From contig NZ_JRFE01000017.1 of NCBI RefSeq assembly GCF_000756305.1, positions 62,001-126,000 on the forward strand: a stretch of DNA of 64,000 bases, given 5' to 3'. Shown here piece after piece: positions 9,182 through 19,159 of the stretch. The notes beneath the pieces were generated by a model. That model was not told the DNA's origin. It ran no database searches and worked only from the letters and a program-made list of their open reading frames with translations. Position 1 is the stretch's first letter; every line of letters starts with the position of its first letter. The DNA comes from Myxosarcina sp. GI1. Its GTDB lineage: Bacteria > Cyanobacteriota > Cyanobacteriia > Cyanobacteriales > Xenococcaceae. The position numbers and the translations under genes were made by a program.

Positions 9182-10096
9182 ATGGCGATCGCTCATCAAC
9201 TCAACTCGTTAAATACTTTAGATAAACTTAGCTGGACGTGGCAGGGTCATCACATTCAATACACTGTTCGCGGAGAAGGACAACCTTTATTGCTCATTCA
9301 CGGATTTGGTGCTTCCCTCGGACACTGGCGCAAGAATATTCCCGTATTAGCTAAAAGCGGTTATCGAGTTTACGCACTAGATTTACTCGGCTTTGGTGGT
9401 TCGGCAAAACCTGCTTTAGATTATCATTTGGAACTGTGGCAGCAGCAGATAGTTGATTTTTGGTCGGCGCATATTAACCAACCGACTGTGTTTGTCGGCA
9501 ACTCCATCGGTGGTTTGCTGAGTATGATGCTGCTTGCCAATCATCCTGAAATTGCTGCTGGTGGGGTTTTGATTAACTGTGCTGGCGGTTTGAATCATCG
9601 ACCCGACGAACTCAAACTTCCCTTGAGATTAATCATGGGCGGATTTGCCAAATTAGTTAGTTCTCCTCTAACGGGGAAACTAATTTTTGATAGTATTCGC
9701 CGCAAACATCGTATTCGCCGTACTCTCTATCAAGTGTATCGCGATCGCGCTGCGGTTACCGATGAATTGGTAGATATGCTCTACGATCCTTCCTGCGATT
9801 TAGGAGCGCAAAAAGTTTTTGCTTCGGTTTTAACCGCTCCTGCGGGTTCTCCTCCTTTAGAGTTATTACCCAAAATCGATCTTCCATTACTGATACTTTG
9901 GGGAGAAAAAGACCCTTGGACACCAATCAAAGGCGCGAAAATTTATCAAGAACTGGCAGCAACCGAGCCTCAAGTAGAATTTGCCAGTATTCCTAATGCA
10001 GGACATTGTCCTCACGATGAAAAACCAGAGATAGTTAATAAATACATTCTCAACTGGCTAGATAAATTCACTTTGTCTCACTCCGCTCGAAGTTAA
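9182..10096 (+). CDS. Alpha/beta fold hydrolase
   Basis: A 304-residue member of the alpha/beta hydrolase superfamily. The oxyanion-hole motif HGFGAS is near residue 40, the nucleophile elbow is GNSIGG with S108, a likely acid is in WGEKDPW and the catalytic histidine is in NAGHCPHDE near the C-terminus. This layout is common in cyanobacterial and plastid hydrolases of the epoxide hydrolase/haloalkane dehalogenase type, but the substrate cannot be read from the sequence. The stop codon sits inside the left arm of a terminator-like hairpin shared with the convergent aldo/keto reductase. Confidence 0.85.
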   Translation: MAIAHQLNSLNTLDKLSWTWQGHHIQYTVRGEGQPLLLIHGFGASLGHWRKNIPVLAKSGYRVYALDLLGFGGSAKPALDYHLELWQQQIVDFWSAHINQPTVFVGNSIGGLLSMMLLANHPEIAAGGVLINCAGGLNHRPDELKLPLRLIMGGFAKLVSSPLTGKLIFDSIRRKHRIRRTLYQVYRDRAAVTDELVDMLYDPSCDLGAQKVFASVLTAPAGSPPLELLPKIDLPLLILWGEKDPWTPIKGAKIYQELAATEPQVEFASIPNAGHCPHDEKPEIVNKYILNWLDKFTLSHSARS

Positions 10097-10137
10097 AAGT
10101 CTTCAAAAAGTTAAAAATTTGTTTTGACTTTTAACTT
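10090..10137. terminator. Bidirectional hairpin between convergent hydrolase and aldo/keto reductase genes
   Basis: AAGTTAAAAGTC (10090-10101) and GACTTTTAACTT (10126-10137) are perfect 12-bp inverted copies around a 24-nt loop. The arm contains the hydrolase stop codon. T-rich sequence follows on the plus strand. Confidence 0.6.
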
Positions 10138-10153
10138 TTAACTTTTAACTTTT
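10128..10153. repeat. Tandem heptamer repeat CTTTTAA, about 3.5 copies
   Basis: CTTTTAA is repeated head to tail from 10128 and breaks off in CTTTTT. Short heptameric tandem repeats like this are common between cyanobacterial genes. It overlaps the right arm of the hairpin at 10090-10137. Confidence 0.7.
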
Positions 10154-10159
10154 TCAACT

Positions 10160-10993
10160 TTACCTCATTGCTAAAGACATTTTACGAGCGGGAGGTTTAA
10201 AGGCGCAGTCTATTTCTCTAATATCTTCTGCTGACAGACTAATATTTAAAGCAGCGTGGTTTTCCCTAACGTGTTGGGGATTGGTAGCTTTGGGAATGGA
10301 GATAACGTTGTTTTGTCCTAACAACCAGCTAAGAGCGATTTGTGTTGTTGTCGCGTTATGTTTAGCGGCGATCGCTTCTAACTCCAATCGCCCTGCAAAT
10401 GCTCGTTGTTCCACTGGTGAATAAGCCATAATCGGAATGTCTCGCTGTTGGCACCAAGGTAGTAAGTCCCACTCAATACCGCGACGCATTAGATTGTAAA
10501 GCACCTGATTGGTAACGATCGCTTCGCCTCCTGGTAAAGACACTGCTTCTTCCATATCGTCAACGTCAAAGTTACTTACGCCATAGTCTAAAATCTTTCC
10601 AACCTGTTTGAGGTGCTGCAAACCTTCTAAAGTTTCCGACAGCGGAACAGAACCGCGCCAGTGGAGTAAATACAAATCTATATAATCTGTTTTTAGTCTG
10701 GATAAAGAGCGATCGCAAGCTTTAATTACACCTTGGTAACTGGCATTATAAGGATAAAATTTACTGACCAAAAATACTTTATCGCGGCAATCGGCGATCG
10801 CTTCGGCAACTACTTTTTCCGCACCACCTTCACCATACATTTCAGCGGTATCGATTAAAGTCATGCCCAAGTCTATACCTAATTTAAGAGCATCTATTTC
10901 TGCCTGTTTTTGACTGGCTCGTTCCCCCATGCGCCAGGTTCCCTGTCCGAGTATGGGAATTTCTCTGCTCGATTTTAGCTTTAGTGTTTTCAT
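10160..10993 (-). CDS. Aldo/keto reductase
   Basis: An NADPH-dependent carbonyl reductase of the AKR superfamily, 277 residues, a TIM barrel. The catalytic tetrad is complete: D48, Y53 (in DTAEMYGEG), K78 (VSKFYP) and H111 (YLLHWRG). It resembles the bacterial YeaE/2,5-diketogluconate-reductase-like group, which reduces small aldehydes such as methylglyoxal. The exact substrate is not known. It is transcribed towards the alpha/beta hydrolase and away from plsY by only about 50 bp, so it could be read with the plsY cluster upstream of it. Confidence 0.88.
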   Translation of the reverse strand: MKTLKLKSSREIPILGQGTWRMGERASQKQAEIDALKLGIDLGMTLIDTAEMYGEGGAEKVVAEAIADCRDKVFLVSKFYPYNASYQGVIKACDRSLSRLKTDYIDLYLLHWRGSVPLSETLEGLQHLKQVGKILDYGVSNFDVDDMEEAVSLPGGEAIVTNQVLYNLMRRGIEWDLLPWCQQRDIPIMAYSPVEQRAFAGRLELEAIAAKHNATTTQIALSWLLGQNNVISIPKATNPQHVRENHAALNISLSAEDIREIDCAFKPPARKMSLAMR

Positions 10994-11044
10994 TATTGTT
11001 TTTTTAACCAGTTAAACTTTTGCCTTCGTTTACTTGAAAAAATA

Positions 11045-11692
11045 TCAGGAATTCTTCGGCATTTGTCCGATTTGCGGTTCTTCACCAACCAGCAAGCGTT
11101 GGATATTAGCCTGGTGACGGAAGATGACATAAATTCCCGCCAGTCCTGTAAATAGCATATAGGGTAAAGGCAAATGTAAGGCGATCGCCAAAATGTTAAC
11201 TACAATCGCGCCGACAATCGAACTGAGTGAAACTATACGAGAAATGGCAAGAACTATTAAAAAACTTCCCAAGGTTCCCAGTCCCAACACGGGAGAGATT
11301 GCCAGCAAAATCCCCAAACTAGTAGCTACAGATTTTCCCCCTGTAAAATTAAGCCAAACAGATTTGCTGTGTCCGATTATTGCTGCTATGGCTGCTGACA
11401 TAACTAACCAAGGTAGCCAGTCTGGAGGAAATATTGTCGGGGAAAATCGAGCGTAAGCCAAATTGACTAAGATAACTGCTGCCGAACCTTTGAGCAGATC
11501 GATTAGCAATACGGCGATCGCTGCTGGTTTCCCAACTATTCTCAATACATTAGTCGCTCCCGTAGAACCAGAGCCATGTTCTCTAATGTCGATTCCTTTG
11601 AGATAGCGGGCGGTTAAATATCCTGTAGGAATCGAACCGAGTAAATAAGCAACAATAACTAACAGAAAACTAAAACTCAAAGCAGTAAACAT
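11045..11692 (-). CDS. plsY: Glycerol-3-phosphate acyltransferase PlsY
   Basis: Transfers an acyl group from acyl-phosphate to glycerol-3-phosphate, the first step of phospholipid and glycolipid synthesis, in the plasma membrane. The 215-residue protein has about five hydrophobic segments. The three family motifs are present: GSIPTGYL (near 19-26), HGSGSTGATNVLR (near 39-51) and the GGKSVATSLG glycine-rich motif. It ends the minus-strand cluster mlaE - DUF3119 - DUF3086 - plsY, with gaps of only 45-70 bp, which points to a shared membrane-lipid theme. Confidence 0.94.
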   Translation of the reverse strand: MFTALSFSFLLVIVAYLLGSIPTGYLTARYLKGIDIREHGSGSTGATNVLRIVGKPAAIAVLLIDLLKGSAAVILVNLAYARFSPTIFPPDWLPWLVMSAAIAAIIGHSKSVWLNFTGGKSVATSLGILLAISPVLGLGTLGSFLIVLAISRIVSLSSIVGAIVVNILAIALHLPLPYMLFTGLAGIYVIFRHQANIQRLLVGEEPQIGQMPKNS

Positions 11693-11762
11693 ACCAAAAT
11701 TTTGCCAATTCTCTAGCTCTTAGTTTATCGGCATACTAGAGCAGATCGGCTTACATTACAAA

Positions 11763-13163
11763 TTAATACAGGTAATTAGAGTTTGCTGCTTTAGCTTCGG
11801 GAGCAAAAGCCAGCCATAAAGGAAACTTAAGTAAAGAAAGATTAATTAATTCTTCAGTTTCGTCGATAATAATCAGCGGCAATAGTTTATCCTTTATCAG
11901 GCGATCGGCTCTTTGCACTACTACTTCTGCCGAGTCGAATAGCACTACCCCTCGACTAGCACCAAAATCACTACGAGCAATTCCCAGACAGTCTTGCAGT
12001 CCCCTACGCCATTCACCCAGCTTTTCGGGAGTATCGATTAAAACTAGAGTTTGGCAGCGATCGCCGTAGAGATGGCGCACGATAGAAATTATCGCCGAAG
12101 CAATTAAAATATTTTGCAGGCGGCTGTTCATACCGTTAATTGCGCCCCTGCCACCCCGAGCAAAAAACCACTCTTGCACTTTTTCGGCATGAACTGCTTC
12201 AAAAGTACGACGTAGCTGCCACGGAGGTCCATAATAGTCAGGACGAGAGCGATAGCGGTCTAAAAGCTGGCGAATTTGCCTGCTTTGCTCGGCAAATGCC
12301 TGTTCTACAAACTGAGGTTGAGGCGATTGTGATGAAGGTTTTCTCTGTCTGTTTGCTTTAGCTCGGCTTCCTTCTCTACTAGATCTTTTCCCTACTGCAG
12401 CATCTAATTCTAGTCGCTCGTCAGTTTCTCTACCTCCCATTCTGCCTTTTCGAGAGGGCGTATTCAATTCTAGTTGTTCGGCAGCAATAGCCAAGTCTTG
12501 CAAACTTCCTACCAAATAATTTTTAAATCCCTGAACTCTAATTGCCAAATCTTGCGACGCACCAGCAAAGTTAGTTCGCATTTCCTGACGGATGCGCTCC
12601 TGACGACGTTCCAGCTTGTCAATTTCAATTTGTAAAGAATTTTTACGTTCTTTGAGTTCTTTCATGCCCTCTTCAACTAGTTCGCCGATAGTTTTCTGGA
12701 CTTCTTTAATCTGTTGTAGGGCTATTTGTTCTTTTCGGGCAGTTAGATCGTCAATTTCAGCTAGTAAAGCTCGCCTTTGTGCTTCCAGCTGCTGCAATTC
12801 GACATTAGTAGATTCGGAACTCTGTGCGCCAACAGGCTCGGATTCCGATTCATCGAGCCAGCGATCGGTAAATAATTCTGGTTCTGCTTCAGCTTCATCT
12901 ATTGCCAAAGTAAACTGTTCGCTAGACTCAATTTCCGTAACTTCGGAAGGTTGTTCTTCTCTGGCTTCTGCTGCAGTGTCTTCATTAGCTGCAACTAAGT
13001 CTGCTTCAGATTGATATTCGGTTTCAATAGAAGTTTCTGGTTCGTCCAGCCAAATATCGGGAAGCGGTTCGGCAGGATTTTCTGTCGATTTAGTTATGTT
13101 TTCAGTTGGCTCATTGGCTTCATTATTATCTGATTCGGGAATAGAAGAAAATTCAGAATTCAT
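11763..13163 (-). CDS. DUF3086 domain protein with acidic N-terminus and coiled coil
   Basis: A 466-residue protein found in cyanobacteria. The first 125 residues are acidic and low-complexity (Glu/Ser/Thr rich). Residues about 125-200 form a strong coiled coil (LEAQRRALLAEIDDLTARK and continuing). The C-terminal 200 residues are the DUF3086 domain, beginning near QIRQLLDRYRSRPDYYGPPW. Function is unknown. It is packed between DUF3119 and plsY, with an MlaE-type permease upstream, so a link to envelope lipid handling is a guess from context. Confidence 0.82.
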   Translation of the reverse strand: MNSEFSSIPESDNNEANEPTENITKSTENPAEPLPDIWLDEPETSIETEYQSEADLVAANEDTAAEAREEQPSEVTEIESSEQFTLAIDEAEAEPELFTDRWLDESESEPVGAQSSESTNVELQQLEAQRRALLAEIDDLTARKEQIALQQIKEVQKTIGELVEEGMKELKERKNSLQIEIDKLERRQERIRQEMRTNFAGASQDLAIRVQGFKNYLVGSLQDLAIAAEQLELNTPSRKGRMGGRETDERLELDAAVGKRSSREGSRAKANRQRKPSSQSPQPQFVEQAFAEQSRQIRQLLDRYRSRPDYYGPPWQLRRTFEAVHAEKVQEWFFARGGRGAINGMNSRLQNILIASAIISIVRHLYGDRCQTLVLIDTPEKLGEWRRGLQDCLGIARSDFGASRGVVLFDSAEVVVQRADRLIKDKLLPLIIIDETEELINLSLLKFPLWLAFAPEAKAANSNYLY

Positions 13164-13208
13164 TGTTAAGAATTTACAACTAGAGTAAGAACAATATCTG
13201 TTTGATAA

Positions 13209-13598
13209 CTATGATTTTGCAGGGCAATGTTTTTCCAGGCAGTCTTTGAGAGTTTGAGGATCGAAAATTATGGGCAAAAAATGAATACTATTTATCTCGC
13301 GAAAATAAAATAAGATTGGAACTGGCTGCCAAAAAATCTGCCAGTTTAGCCATTCACTGTAGGGAAAAGTGCGAATTTTACGTTGGGAACGATAGACATC
13401 CAAAGCCTTATCGCTAAATTGCAGTCGAATAGTTTTAGTTTGCAACATTAGAAACAAACCGAATAAAGCAACTATTCCACCCAGCCAGAAACTCAACCAG
13501 CACAAGGGAATCGCTACGATAATTAAAAACCAAGGTATTTTATAGCTTGGAGGTAGTTCGATGTATTGTTGAGAATTAGTTTTGGTAGGAATTGCCAT
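13209..13598 (-). CDS. DUF3119 family membrane protein
   Basis: A 129-residue protein with two adjacent hydrophobic segments (about 25-42 and 42-53, around WFLIIVAIPLCWLSFWLGG) and a soluble C-terminal part rich in aromatic residues, FPYSEWLNWQIFWQP, typical of a PH-like cyanobacterial and plastid family. It lies 67 bp downstream of the MlaE-type permease gene and 45 bp upstream of the DUF3086 gene. Neighbourhood suggests a role alongside lipid transport; function is not established. Confidence 0.8.
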   Translation of the reverse strand: MAIPTKTNSQQYIELPPSYKIPWFLIIVAIPLCWLSFWLGGIVALFGLFLMLQTKTIRLQFSDKALDVYRSQRKIRTFPYSEWLNWQIFWQPVPILFYFREINSIHFLPIIFDPQTLKDCLEKHCPAKS

Positions 13599-13665
13599 AC
13601 AAACTGCTCTTTTAATGCCAGTCGCTGTTTTTTTACTCGTTCTCTTATCTTAAGACTAATCGCTA

Positions 13666-14460
13666 TTAATTGATTAAGTCTCGACCAGGACCTTGAAACA
13701 TCAACCAAGACAAAAAGAAATTAAAAATAAAAATAGCGATCAAGGCTGTAACTACAGCTGTAGTAGTAGACTCCCCAACTCCTTTTGCTCCTCCCGTAGT
13801 GGTCAATCCCCAGCTACAGCCAATAGTTGCTACTAAAGCTCCAAAAATTACCGATTTAATTAAAGCACTGCACAAATCCCAAAACTGTAAAAAGCTACGA
13901 ATCGATTCTAAAAATGTCGCCTGAGAAATATCGTAAAGGGTTGTAGCAATAATCAATCCGCCAAATAATCCCGTAACTAAAGAAATAATAGTTAAAATTG
14001 GCAGCATTGAAGCACAGGCAATCACGCGAGGAATAACTAAATAATCTATGGGGTCGGTTTTTAGCACGTAAAGAGCATCAATTTGTTCTGTTACCTGCAT
14101 CGTGCCAATCTCGGCAGCAAAAGCCGAACCTACCCTACCAGCAATTACTACTGCCGTCAGCACGGGAGCCAACTCTCTAGTTAGAGCAAGTGCTAAAACT
14201 CCTCCTACTGCCTGCCCCGCGCCAAAGTTGAGAAATTCTCTTGCTACTTGAATGGTAAATACCATACCGACAAAAGCTGCGGTAATTAAAGCGATCGCTA
14301 ACGAATCGGGACCGACTACTGCCATTTGCTCGCGAATATTGCGGGGATTGCCTTTAGCTTTTAATAAATGAACTGCTACCTGTCCTGCTAAAAAAACTGC
14401 CGCGATTAAACGTCGAAACCAAACTTGAATTCCGCTTTTAGAAGTTGTTTTACTAGCCAT
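13666..14460 (-). CDS. mlaE: MlaE-family lipid ABC transporter permease
   Basis: The 264-residue permease belongs to the MlaE/TGD1 family that moves phospholipid or other lipid between membranes with an ATPase (MlaF) and an MCE substrate-binding protein (MlaD). Five to six hydrophobic helices are seen, with family motifs FTIQVAREF, RELAPVLTAVVIAGRVG and AFAAEIGTMQVTEQIDAL. Neither the ATPase nor the MCE partner is in the window. In Synechocystis, as I recall, a gene of this family also directly follows pilJ, so the order pilJ-mlaE seems conserved. Confidence 0.88.
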   Translation of the reverse strand: MASKTTSKSGIQVWFRRLIAAVFLAGQVAVHLLKAKGNPRNIREQMAVVGPDSLAIALITAAFVGMVFTIQVAREFLNFGAGQAVGGVLALALTRELAPVLTAVVIAGRVGSAFAAEIGTMQVTEQIDALYVLKTDPIDYLVIPRVIACASMLPILTIISLVTGLFGGLIIATTLYDISQATFLESIRSFLQFWDLCSALIKSVIFGALVATIGCSWGLTTTGGAKGVGESTTTAVVTALIAIFIFNFFLSWLMFQGPGRDLIN

Positions 14461-14651
14461 TAGTCTCCCTAGAAAGATTGAGTTAATTCAGGAAGATTAA
14501 CTCAAAGATTACTGACGAGAAAGTGTGCTGAGACATTTTTCTAGCTGACTTTGAGGATCGCTCAAACTTTCGCCTGAGAACTTCTGAATTTTCTAGGAGA
14601 TTATACCAATTTCAGTCGCCGTAAGAATTAGTTGCGGCGATCGCTTTAGCT

Positions 14652-14683
14652 ATTTGCCAAATAAAATTTATTATTTGGCAAAT
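14652..14683. terminator. Perfect 13-bp hairpin at the end of pilJ
   Basis: ATTTGCCAAATAA (14652-14664) and TTATTTGGCAAAT (14671-14683) are perfect inverted copies with a 6-nt loop. The hairpin touches the pilJ stop codon. It lacks a clean T-tract on the minus strand, so it could be a terminator or a 3'-end stabilising structure. Confidence 0.55.
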
Positions 14684-17103
14684 TACTCTTCACTTTTGTC
14701 AATGCGGAAACGTTCTACAGAAGATAATAAGCTACGGGCAATTCCTACTAGACTTTGAAGCGCGCCAGCAACTCGTTGCGACTCTTGAGAGGTAGCTTGA
14801 GCGGTTAACTCTACCGACTGCATTACCTGCGCCACAGCGCGTGAATTCTCACGTTGTTCGACTGTATCTGCCGTAATCGAACGCACCAAGGTGTCAATAC
14901 GATTGGATACCTGAATAATATCTTCTAGCGCGGTTTTAGCCTGATCTGCTCTATCGGTAACGTCGATTACCTCTTGAATCCCTTCTTCCATCGCTGTCAT
15001 TACCGAACCCGTCTCACTCTGAATTTGTAATACGATTTGTTCGATTTCTTTTAACGATTTACCAGATCTATCGGCTAACTGTCTGACCTCGTCGGCAACT
15101 ACTGCAAAACCGCGACCTGCTTCACCAGCTTTAGCTGCCTGAATCGAAGCATTAAGAGCTAACTGGTTGGTTCTTTCGGCAATTTGTGAAATTAACAGGA
15201 CAATTTTAGAAATTTCCTGTGAAGCTTCGGCTAATCTTTTTACTTTACGTGCGGTTTCCGATACCGTTTCTCTAATCTGAAAAATTCCCGCTACGGTACG
15301 TTCTACTGCTTTACCACCTTTAAGTGCCGTGACCGACGAAGAACGAGCAACTTCTTCGGCTTCGCGAGCATTATCAGCTACCCGCTCGAATGATTCGGTC
15401 ATCATTTTTACCGAGTTAAGGGTCACTGCCAACTCTTCTGCCATTCGTAGAGCTTCACTAGATTGATTGCGAGCAAACAGTTCGCTATCGGTAGAACTCT
15501 GGTTTACCTGTTCTGCTGCTTCTTTTACCTGTCGGACAATTTCTCGCAGACTCTGAATGGTTAAGTTAAAAGCATCGGCTACCGCTCCTAATACGTCAGC
15601 AGTTACTGTAGCTTGTACGGTCAAATCTCCTCTTGCTGCGCCTTCTACGTCGTCTAGCAGACGAATTACCTGACGCTGTAAGTCTTCTTTTGCCTGTTCG
15701 GTTTCTTCAGCCCTTCTCTGGGCTTCTTGTGTGGTAGTTAAGATCACTCTCGTCATACGATTGAAGCCACTAGCCAACTTACCCAATTCATCCGTTGCAT
15801 ATACGGTTGCTTTGGCATTGAGATTGCCGCGATAGACATCTTCAAACTGAGATTGTAAATTTTGGCTGGCTTGGTTAACCTGTTTTGCTGTAACGCTACC
15901 CACAACGGCAGCAGTTCCACAGCTAACAACTCCCGCAACTAAAGACATCAAAACGCTATTCCTAGTCCTTGAAGCAAAAGTATTTTCACTTTCCGTATTA
16001 GATACATCGTTACCAATTAAACTAATTCCCAATACGGCAACTGTGGTTACAACTCCTGTCACTCCAGCCAGAATTAACTGTTTCTTTTGTATTGAAGCGT
16101 TGGCAAAACCAGCTAAAAGTCCCTGTTTGACATCGACTTGAGGTTCTAAATCTATCGATGAATTAGAGCTATTGGTGTCAATACTACTTTCTGCAACTAC
16201 CTCACTGGGACTCACATGCTCTATTTCAGATGGTGTCGCAATAGCGGAGTTTACTGACTCGCTACTGGAGACATCATCACTAACGTTAAACAATCCTGTA
16301 TCGGGTAGTCCTTGTTCTAGCTCTTCTAAATCGAAAAAACTACTATCAATTTCATCAAATTCCAGTTCGTCTTGAGAGTTTGATTTGGCTCGTTCATCCA
16401 GATCTCCCGTATCAAATTCGCTACTATTTACAGCAAGAGCTTCTGTTTCATCTATTTCTTTTTCTCGATCGCCGAAATTGCCAAATACTTCATCGCCGCC
16501 CAAGGTAAAGTTATCTGCTGAATATTCCGCCTCTGATTCTGCCTCAAAAGCCGAATCAGCATCATCTAAACGTGACGGTTCTTTAGCTATTTCCGTTGAT
16601 GAGTTAAAATCGGCAAAAGTATCTGGCTCTTCCTCAGATAATTCTAGTTCTTCTGAGTTTGGCAGGGAAAAAGAATCAAAATCCGACCGAGCATCGCTCG
16701 ACTCGGAAATAGACTCGTCAAATTCCAAATTCGTTGCTGCGTCGGCAAAATCATCTTCTGCCGAACCTTCAGCTTCTAGATCGAAATTATATTCATCGAA
16801 CGCTACTTCCGTTTTGGACAATTCTTCCTGTAATCGCTCTGCTTCTTCAAGACCTCCATAAGCAATATCTAGTAGATCCCGTTCTTGAGTTAATTCCAGA
16901 ACCTCGCGATACAGTTGTCGTGCAGTATTGTAATCTTGAAAGCCATAGCAGTAAATATGACCTCGAAGCAACAAAACATTAGGATCTTCGGGAAATTCAT
17001 CAGCCAGGCGATCGATTATTTCTGCCGCATGGGTAAAATCCCCTCCTGTATAGGCTTGTTCTGCTTGTTCGTAAATTTGTGAATAATTAGTTCCTGATGC
17101 CAT
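14683..17103 (-). CDS. pilJ: Type IV pilus methyl-accepting chemotaxis protein (PilJ/HmpD type)
   Basis: Receptor of the pilus chemotaxis-like pathway that controls twitching motility. Residues 1-95 form TPR-like helices. Residues 95-330 are an acidic, low-complexity cytoplasmic linker. Two hydrophobic segments follow (about 340-365 and 385-405), then HAMP-like regions and a long MCP signalling hairpin. The hairpin tip reads [22 protein letters not shown]; the Glu and Arg of classical receptors are Gln and Lys here, as in the pilus PilJ branch. There is no sizeable periplasmic sensor domain. Order with pilH and pilI upstream matches Synechocystis pilH-pilI-pilJ. Confidence 0.9.
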   Translation of the reverse strand: MASGTNYSQIYEQAEQAYTGGDFTHAAEIIDRLADEFPEDPNVLLLRGHIYCYGFQDYNTARQLYREVLELTQERDLLDIAYGGLEEAERLQEELSKTEVAFDEYNFDLEAEGSAEDDFADAATNLEFDESISESSDARSDFDSFSLPNSEELELSEEEPDTFADFNSSTEIAKEPSRLDDADSAFEAESEAEYSADNFTLGGDEVFGNFGDREKEIDETEALAVNSSEFDTGDLDERAKSNSQDELEFDEIDSSFFDLEELEQGLPDTGLFNVSDDVSSSESVNSAIATPSEIEHVSPSEVVAESSIDTNSSNSSIDLEPQVDVKQGLLAGFANASIQKKQLILAGVTGVVTTVAVLGISLIGNDVSNTESENTFASRTRNSVLMSLVAGVVSCGTAAVVGSVTAKQVNQASQNLQSQFEDVYRGNLNAKATVYATDELGKLASGFNRMTRVILTTTQEAQRRAEETEQAKEDLQRQVIRLLDDVEGAARGDLTVQATVTADVLGAVADAFNLTIQSLREIVRQVKEAAEQVNQSSTDSELFARNQSSEALRMAEELAVTLNSVKMMTESFERVADNAREAEEVARSSSVTALKGGKAVERTVAGIFQIRETVSETARKVKRLAEASQEISKIVLLISQIAERTNQLALNASIQAAKAGEAGRGFAVVADEVRQLADRSGKSLKEIEQIVLQIQSETGSVMTAMEEGIQEVIDVTDRADQAKTALEDIIQVSNRIDTLVRSITADTVEQRENSRAVAQVMQSVELTAQATSQESQRVAGALQSLVGIARSLLSSVERFRIDKSEE

Positions 17104-17240
17104 ATGCTTCTTACCGAGTTGATTTAGGTTTTTTGTTGGTGCTAAGTTCCTGCGGTGAGCTTCAAGTCTTAATGGCGAGTAGTTTATGTAAGAATTACTA
17201 TAATTCGTTTAATTTAGGTATTAACTATAAAATAAAAAAG

Positions 17241-17762
17241 TTATATTGCCATTGCTCGAGTTGCCCACCTGGATGCTTGAAATATTTCTGACGTTTCTAA
17301 TAAATTTAAAACTCGATCGCTTTCTCGATCTACTTGCCATTGAGCCGATATAAAAGGAGCCATATTTTCTGGAGGACTGCTATACATTTGTAGTTTTTCT
17401 ACATCCAACCAATCCATATCGCCAATTTTTTCGATTGCCAACCCCAATACCAAATTTTGATATTCGACAGCAATTACGGGAATAGTAGGTCTGTCAGTAT
17501 TTAATTCTCCACTATCACCCAAAAATTGCCCTAAATCTGCCACCCAGACAACTTTTCCTCTAAGATTTATCGCTCCTAGTAATATAGGCGAAGCATTGGG
17601 AATAGGAGCGATCGAATCTGGAGTTTGTTGCAAAACTTCAGCAATACTAGTTGCCGGTAAAGCAAACTCTACTCCAGATGGTAAAAAAAATCTCAGATGA
17701 AGTTCGCCTTCGGGGTTTTCTAGCGGTTTTATTTCTAAAGAAAGATCTAGACTATCTACCAT
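17241..17762 (-). CDS. pilI: CheW-like adaptor PilI/HmpC
   Basis: A 173-residue single CheW domain that couples PilJ receptors to a CheA-type kinase (PilL). Recognisable features are LPATSIAEVLQ, PNASPILLGAINLRGKVVWVADL and the second-half motif VIAVEYQNLVLGLAIEKI. It lies 36 bp downstream of pilH and 137 bp upstream of pilJ on the same strand, so the three form one operon. The kinase partner is not next to it; the nearest CheA in the window belongs to another operon. Confidence 0.87.
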   Translation of the reverse strand: MVDSLDLSLEIKPLENPEGELHLRFFLPSGVEFALPATSIAEVLQQTPDSIAPIPNASPILLGAINLRGKVVWVADLGQFLGDSGELNTDRPTIPVIAVEYQNLVLGLAIEKIGDMDWLDVEKLQMYSSPPENMAPFISAQWQVDRESDRVLNLLETSEIFQASRWATRAMAI

Positions 17763-17798
17763 AAATGAATGGCTCCAAAATTATTGCGCTCGTTGTAT

Positions 17799-18164
17799 TT
17801 ATGTCCTTAAAAGCTGTTTGACGGTACCAATCAGCTCTACTGGCTGAAATGGCTTGGCAATATAAGCATCAGCTCCTTGCTTCATTCCCCAGTAGCGATC
17901 GAATTCTTCCCCTTTAGAAGAACACATGACAATGGGAACTTTCTGAGTTTTAGGATCTGATTTGAGACGGCGACAAAGTTCGTAACCGTTCATTCTAGGC
18001 ATAACAATATCCATTACTACAATGTCAGGATTAAATTTTTCTAAATATTCCAATGCTTCTACTCCATCGCAGGCAACGGTAACATTGAGTCCGCTACCTT
18101 TAAGCAGATCTGAAATCATCTGTCTTTGTGCCAAACTGTCTTCCACGACTAGAACTTTGCTCAT
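17799..18164 (-). CDS. pilH: CheY-like response regulator PilH/HmpB
   Basis: A 121-residue stand-alone receiver domain. The phosphorylation site is D52 in VVMDIVMPRMNGYEL, with the acidic pair at E8-D9, the conserved Ser/Thr region CSSKGEE and K104 in YIAKPFQ. It heads the minus-strand run pilH-pilI-pilJ. In Synechocystis and Nostoc a PatA-type regulator (PilG/HmpA) precedes this gene; here 1.5 kb of non-coding sequence lies upstream instead. Confidence 0.88.
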   Translation of the reverse strand: MSKVLVVEDSLAQRQMISDLLKGSGLNVTVACDGVEALEYLEKFNPDIVVMDIVMPRMNGYELCRRLKSDPKTQKVPIVMCSSKGEEFDRYWGMKQGADAYIAKPFQPVELIGTVKQLLRT

Positions 18165-19034
18165 AACTCGCTAATTGCCAGAATTCTTACTTGAATTTAA
18201 AATTTGCTCTTTAGTCTACTATCTACTTTGAAGTCAACTATCATTTTTACTATATACTTCATACTTAATTTTATTTAAAGTTACTTTCTTTTCGCTCGCT
18301 TCAATCTCAAACAGCTAAAAAATGAAAATAATCAATTATTGTTTTGAAGCGGCTATAAATTTAGACGCTCGTGTCAAATTCGATCGCATAGTTCTGTTTT
18401 AGCTTTTGAGAATGCTATTGGGCTAAACCGCATCCAGTTTAAAATCAGACAGACGGTTTAGATTCCTGAAGAAGCCTCAAAAATTTTTAAGTTAATTGCT
18501 TGTAAGTAGCAAGTAGCAATTATATTCTGCTGTTTGACTTGCTTCATTTCCTCTTCAAAAACTACGGTTTTATATGTAGATGGGGTCTAAGTAGCATTAG
18601 TTTAAACGTTTTATCATTCTTACTCCCTTTAGATTTGCTAAGTAACTATAGCCAAATTTTGAATTTGTTTACGCTGAGATGATTTGTAAATAAAACCGAT
18701 CGCAGATTTTGAGTAAATGATATAGCAAAAGTTTGGCAAAACACTACAGGCTATATTGACGAAGTGAACGCAAGCATCGCTTTAAAAAGGCGAATTACTG
18801 TTCTACTATCTAATTTTGTGGCTGTGGTCTGGAAACAACCAAACATAGCTTGATTGTAATTATTCCCCAAACTCAAACAAAATCGATCTAATAGTAAATT
18901 TAGTAAACTCTTCGCTTCAGAATATACTCTACTTTTTTAGCAACCGCCACACAGTCATTTATTTAAACAATATAGTTTTATAGTAGCTATAGCTTTAAAA
19001 AGCGTCGAGCAGATTGTAGTAATATTACTTGGCT

Positions 19035-19080
19035 TTGTAATAGTAACTTTCTCGGTCTATTTAAACAGTTACTATTACAA
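19035..19080. repeat. Perfect 14-bp inverted repeat in the pilH-hmpF gap
   Basis: TTGTAATAGTAACT (19035-19048) and AGTTACTATTACAA (19067-19080) are perfect inverted copies with an 18-nt loop. No T-tract follows. It could be an operator or the core of a structured RNA that ends at the terminator near 19190. Confidence 0.65.
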
Positions 19081-19159
19081 GTCACAAATTACTTTATTTT
19101 AGGTCAATAGAGCTTGCTGTAATTGTCTATTAGTCGAGTCTAACTAAAAAAAACTTAAT

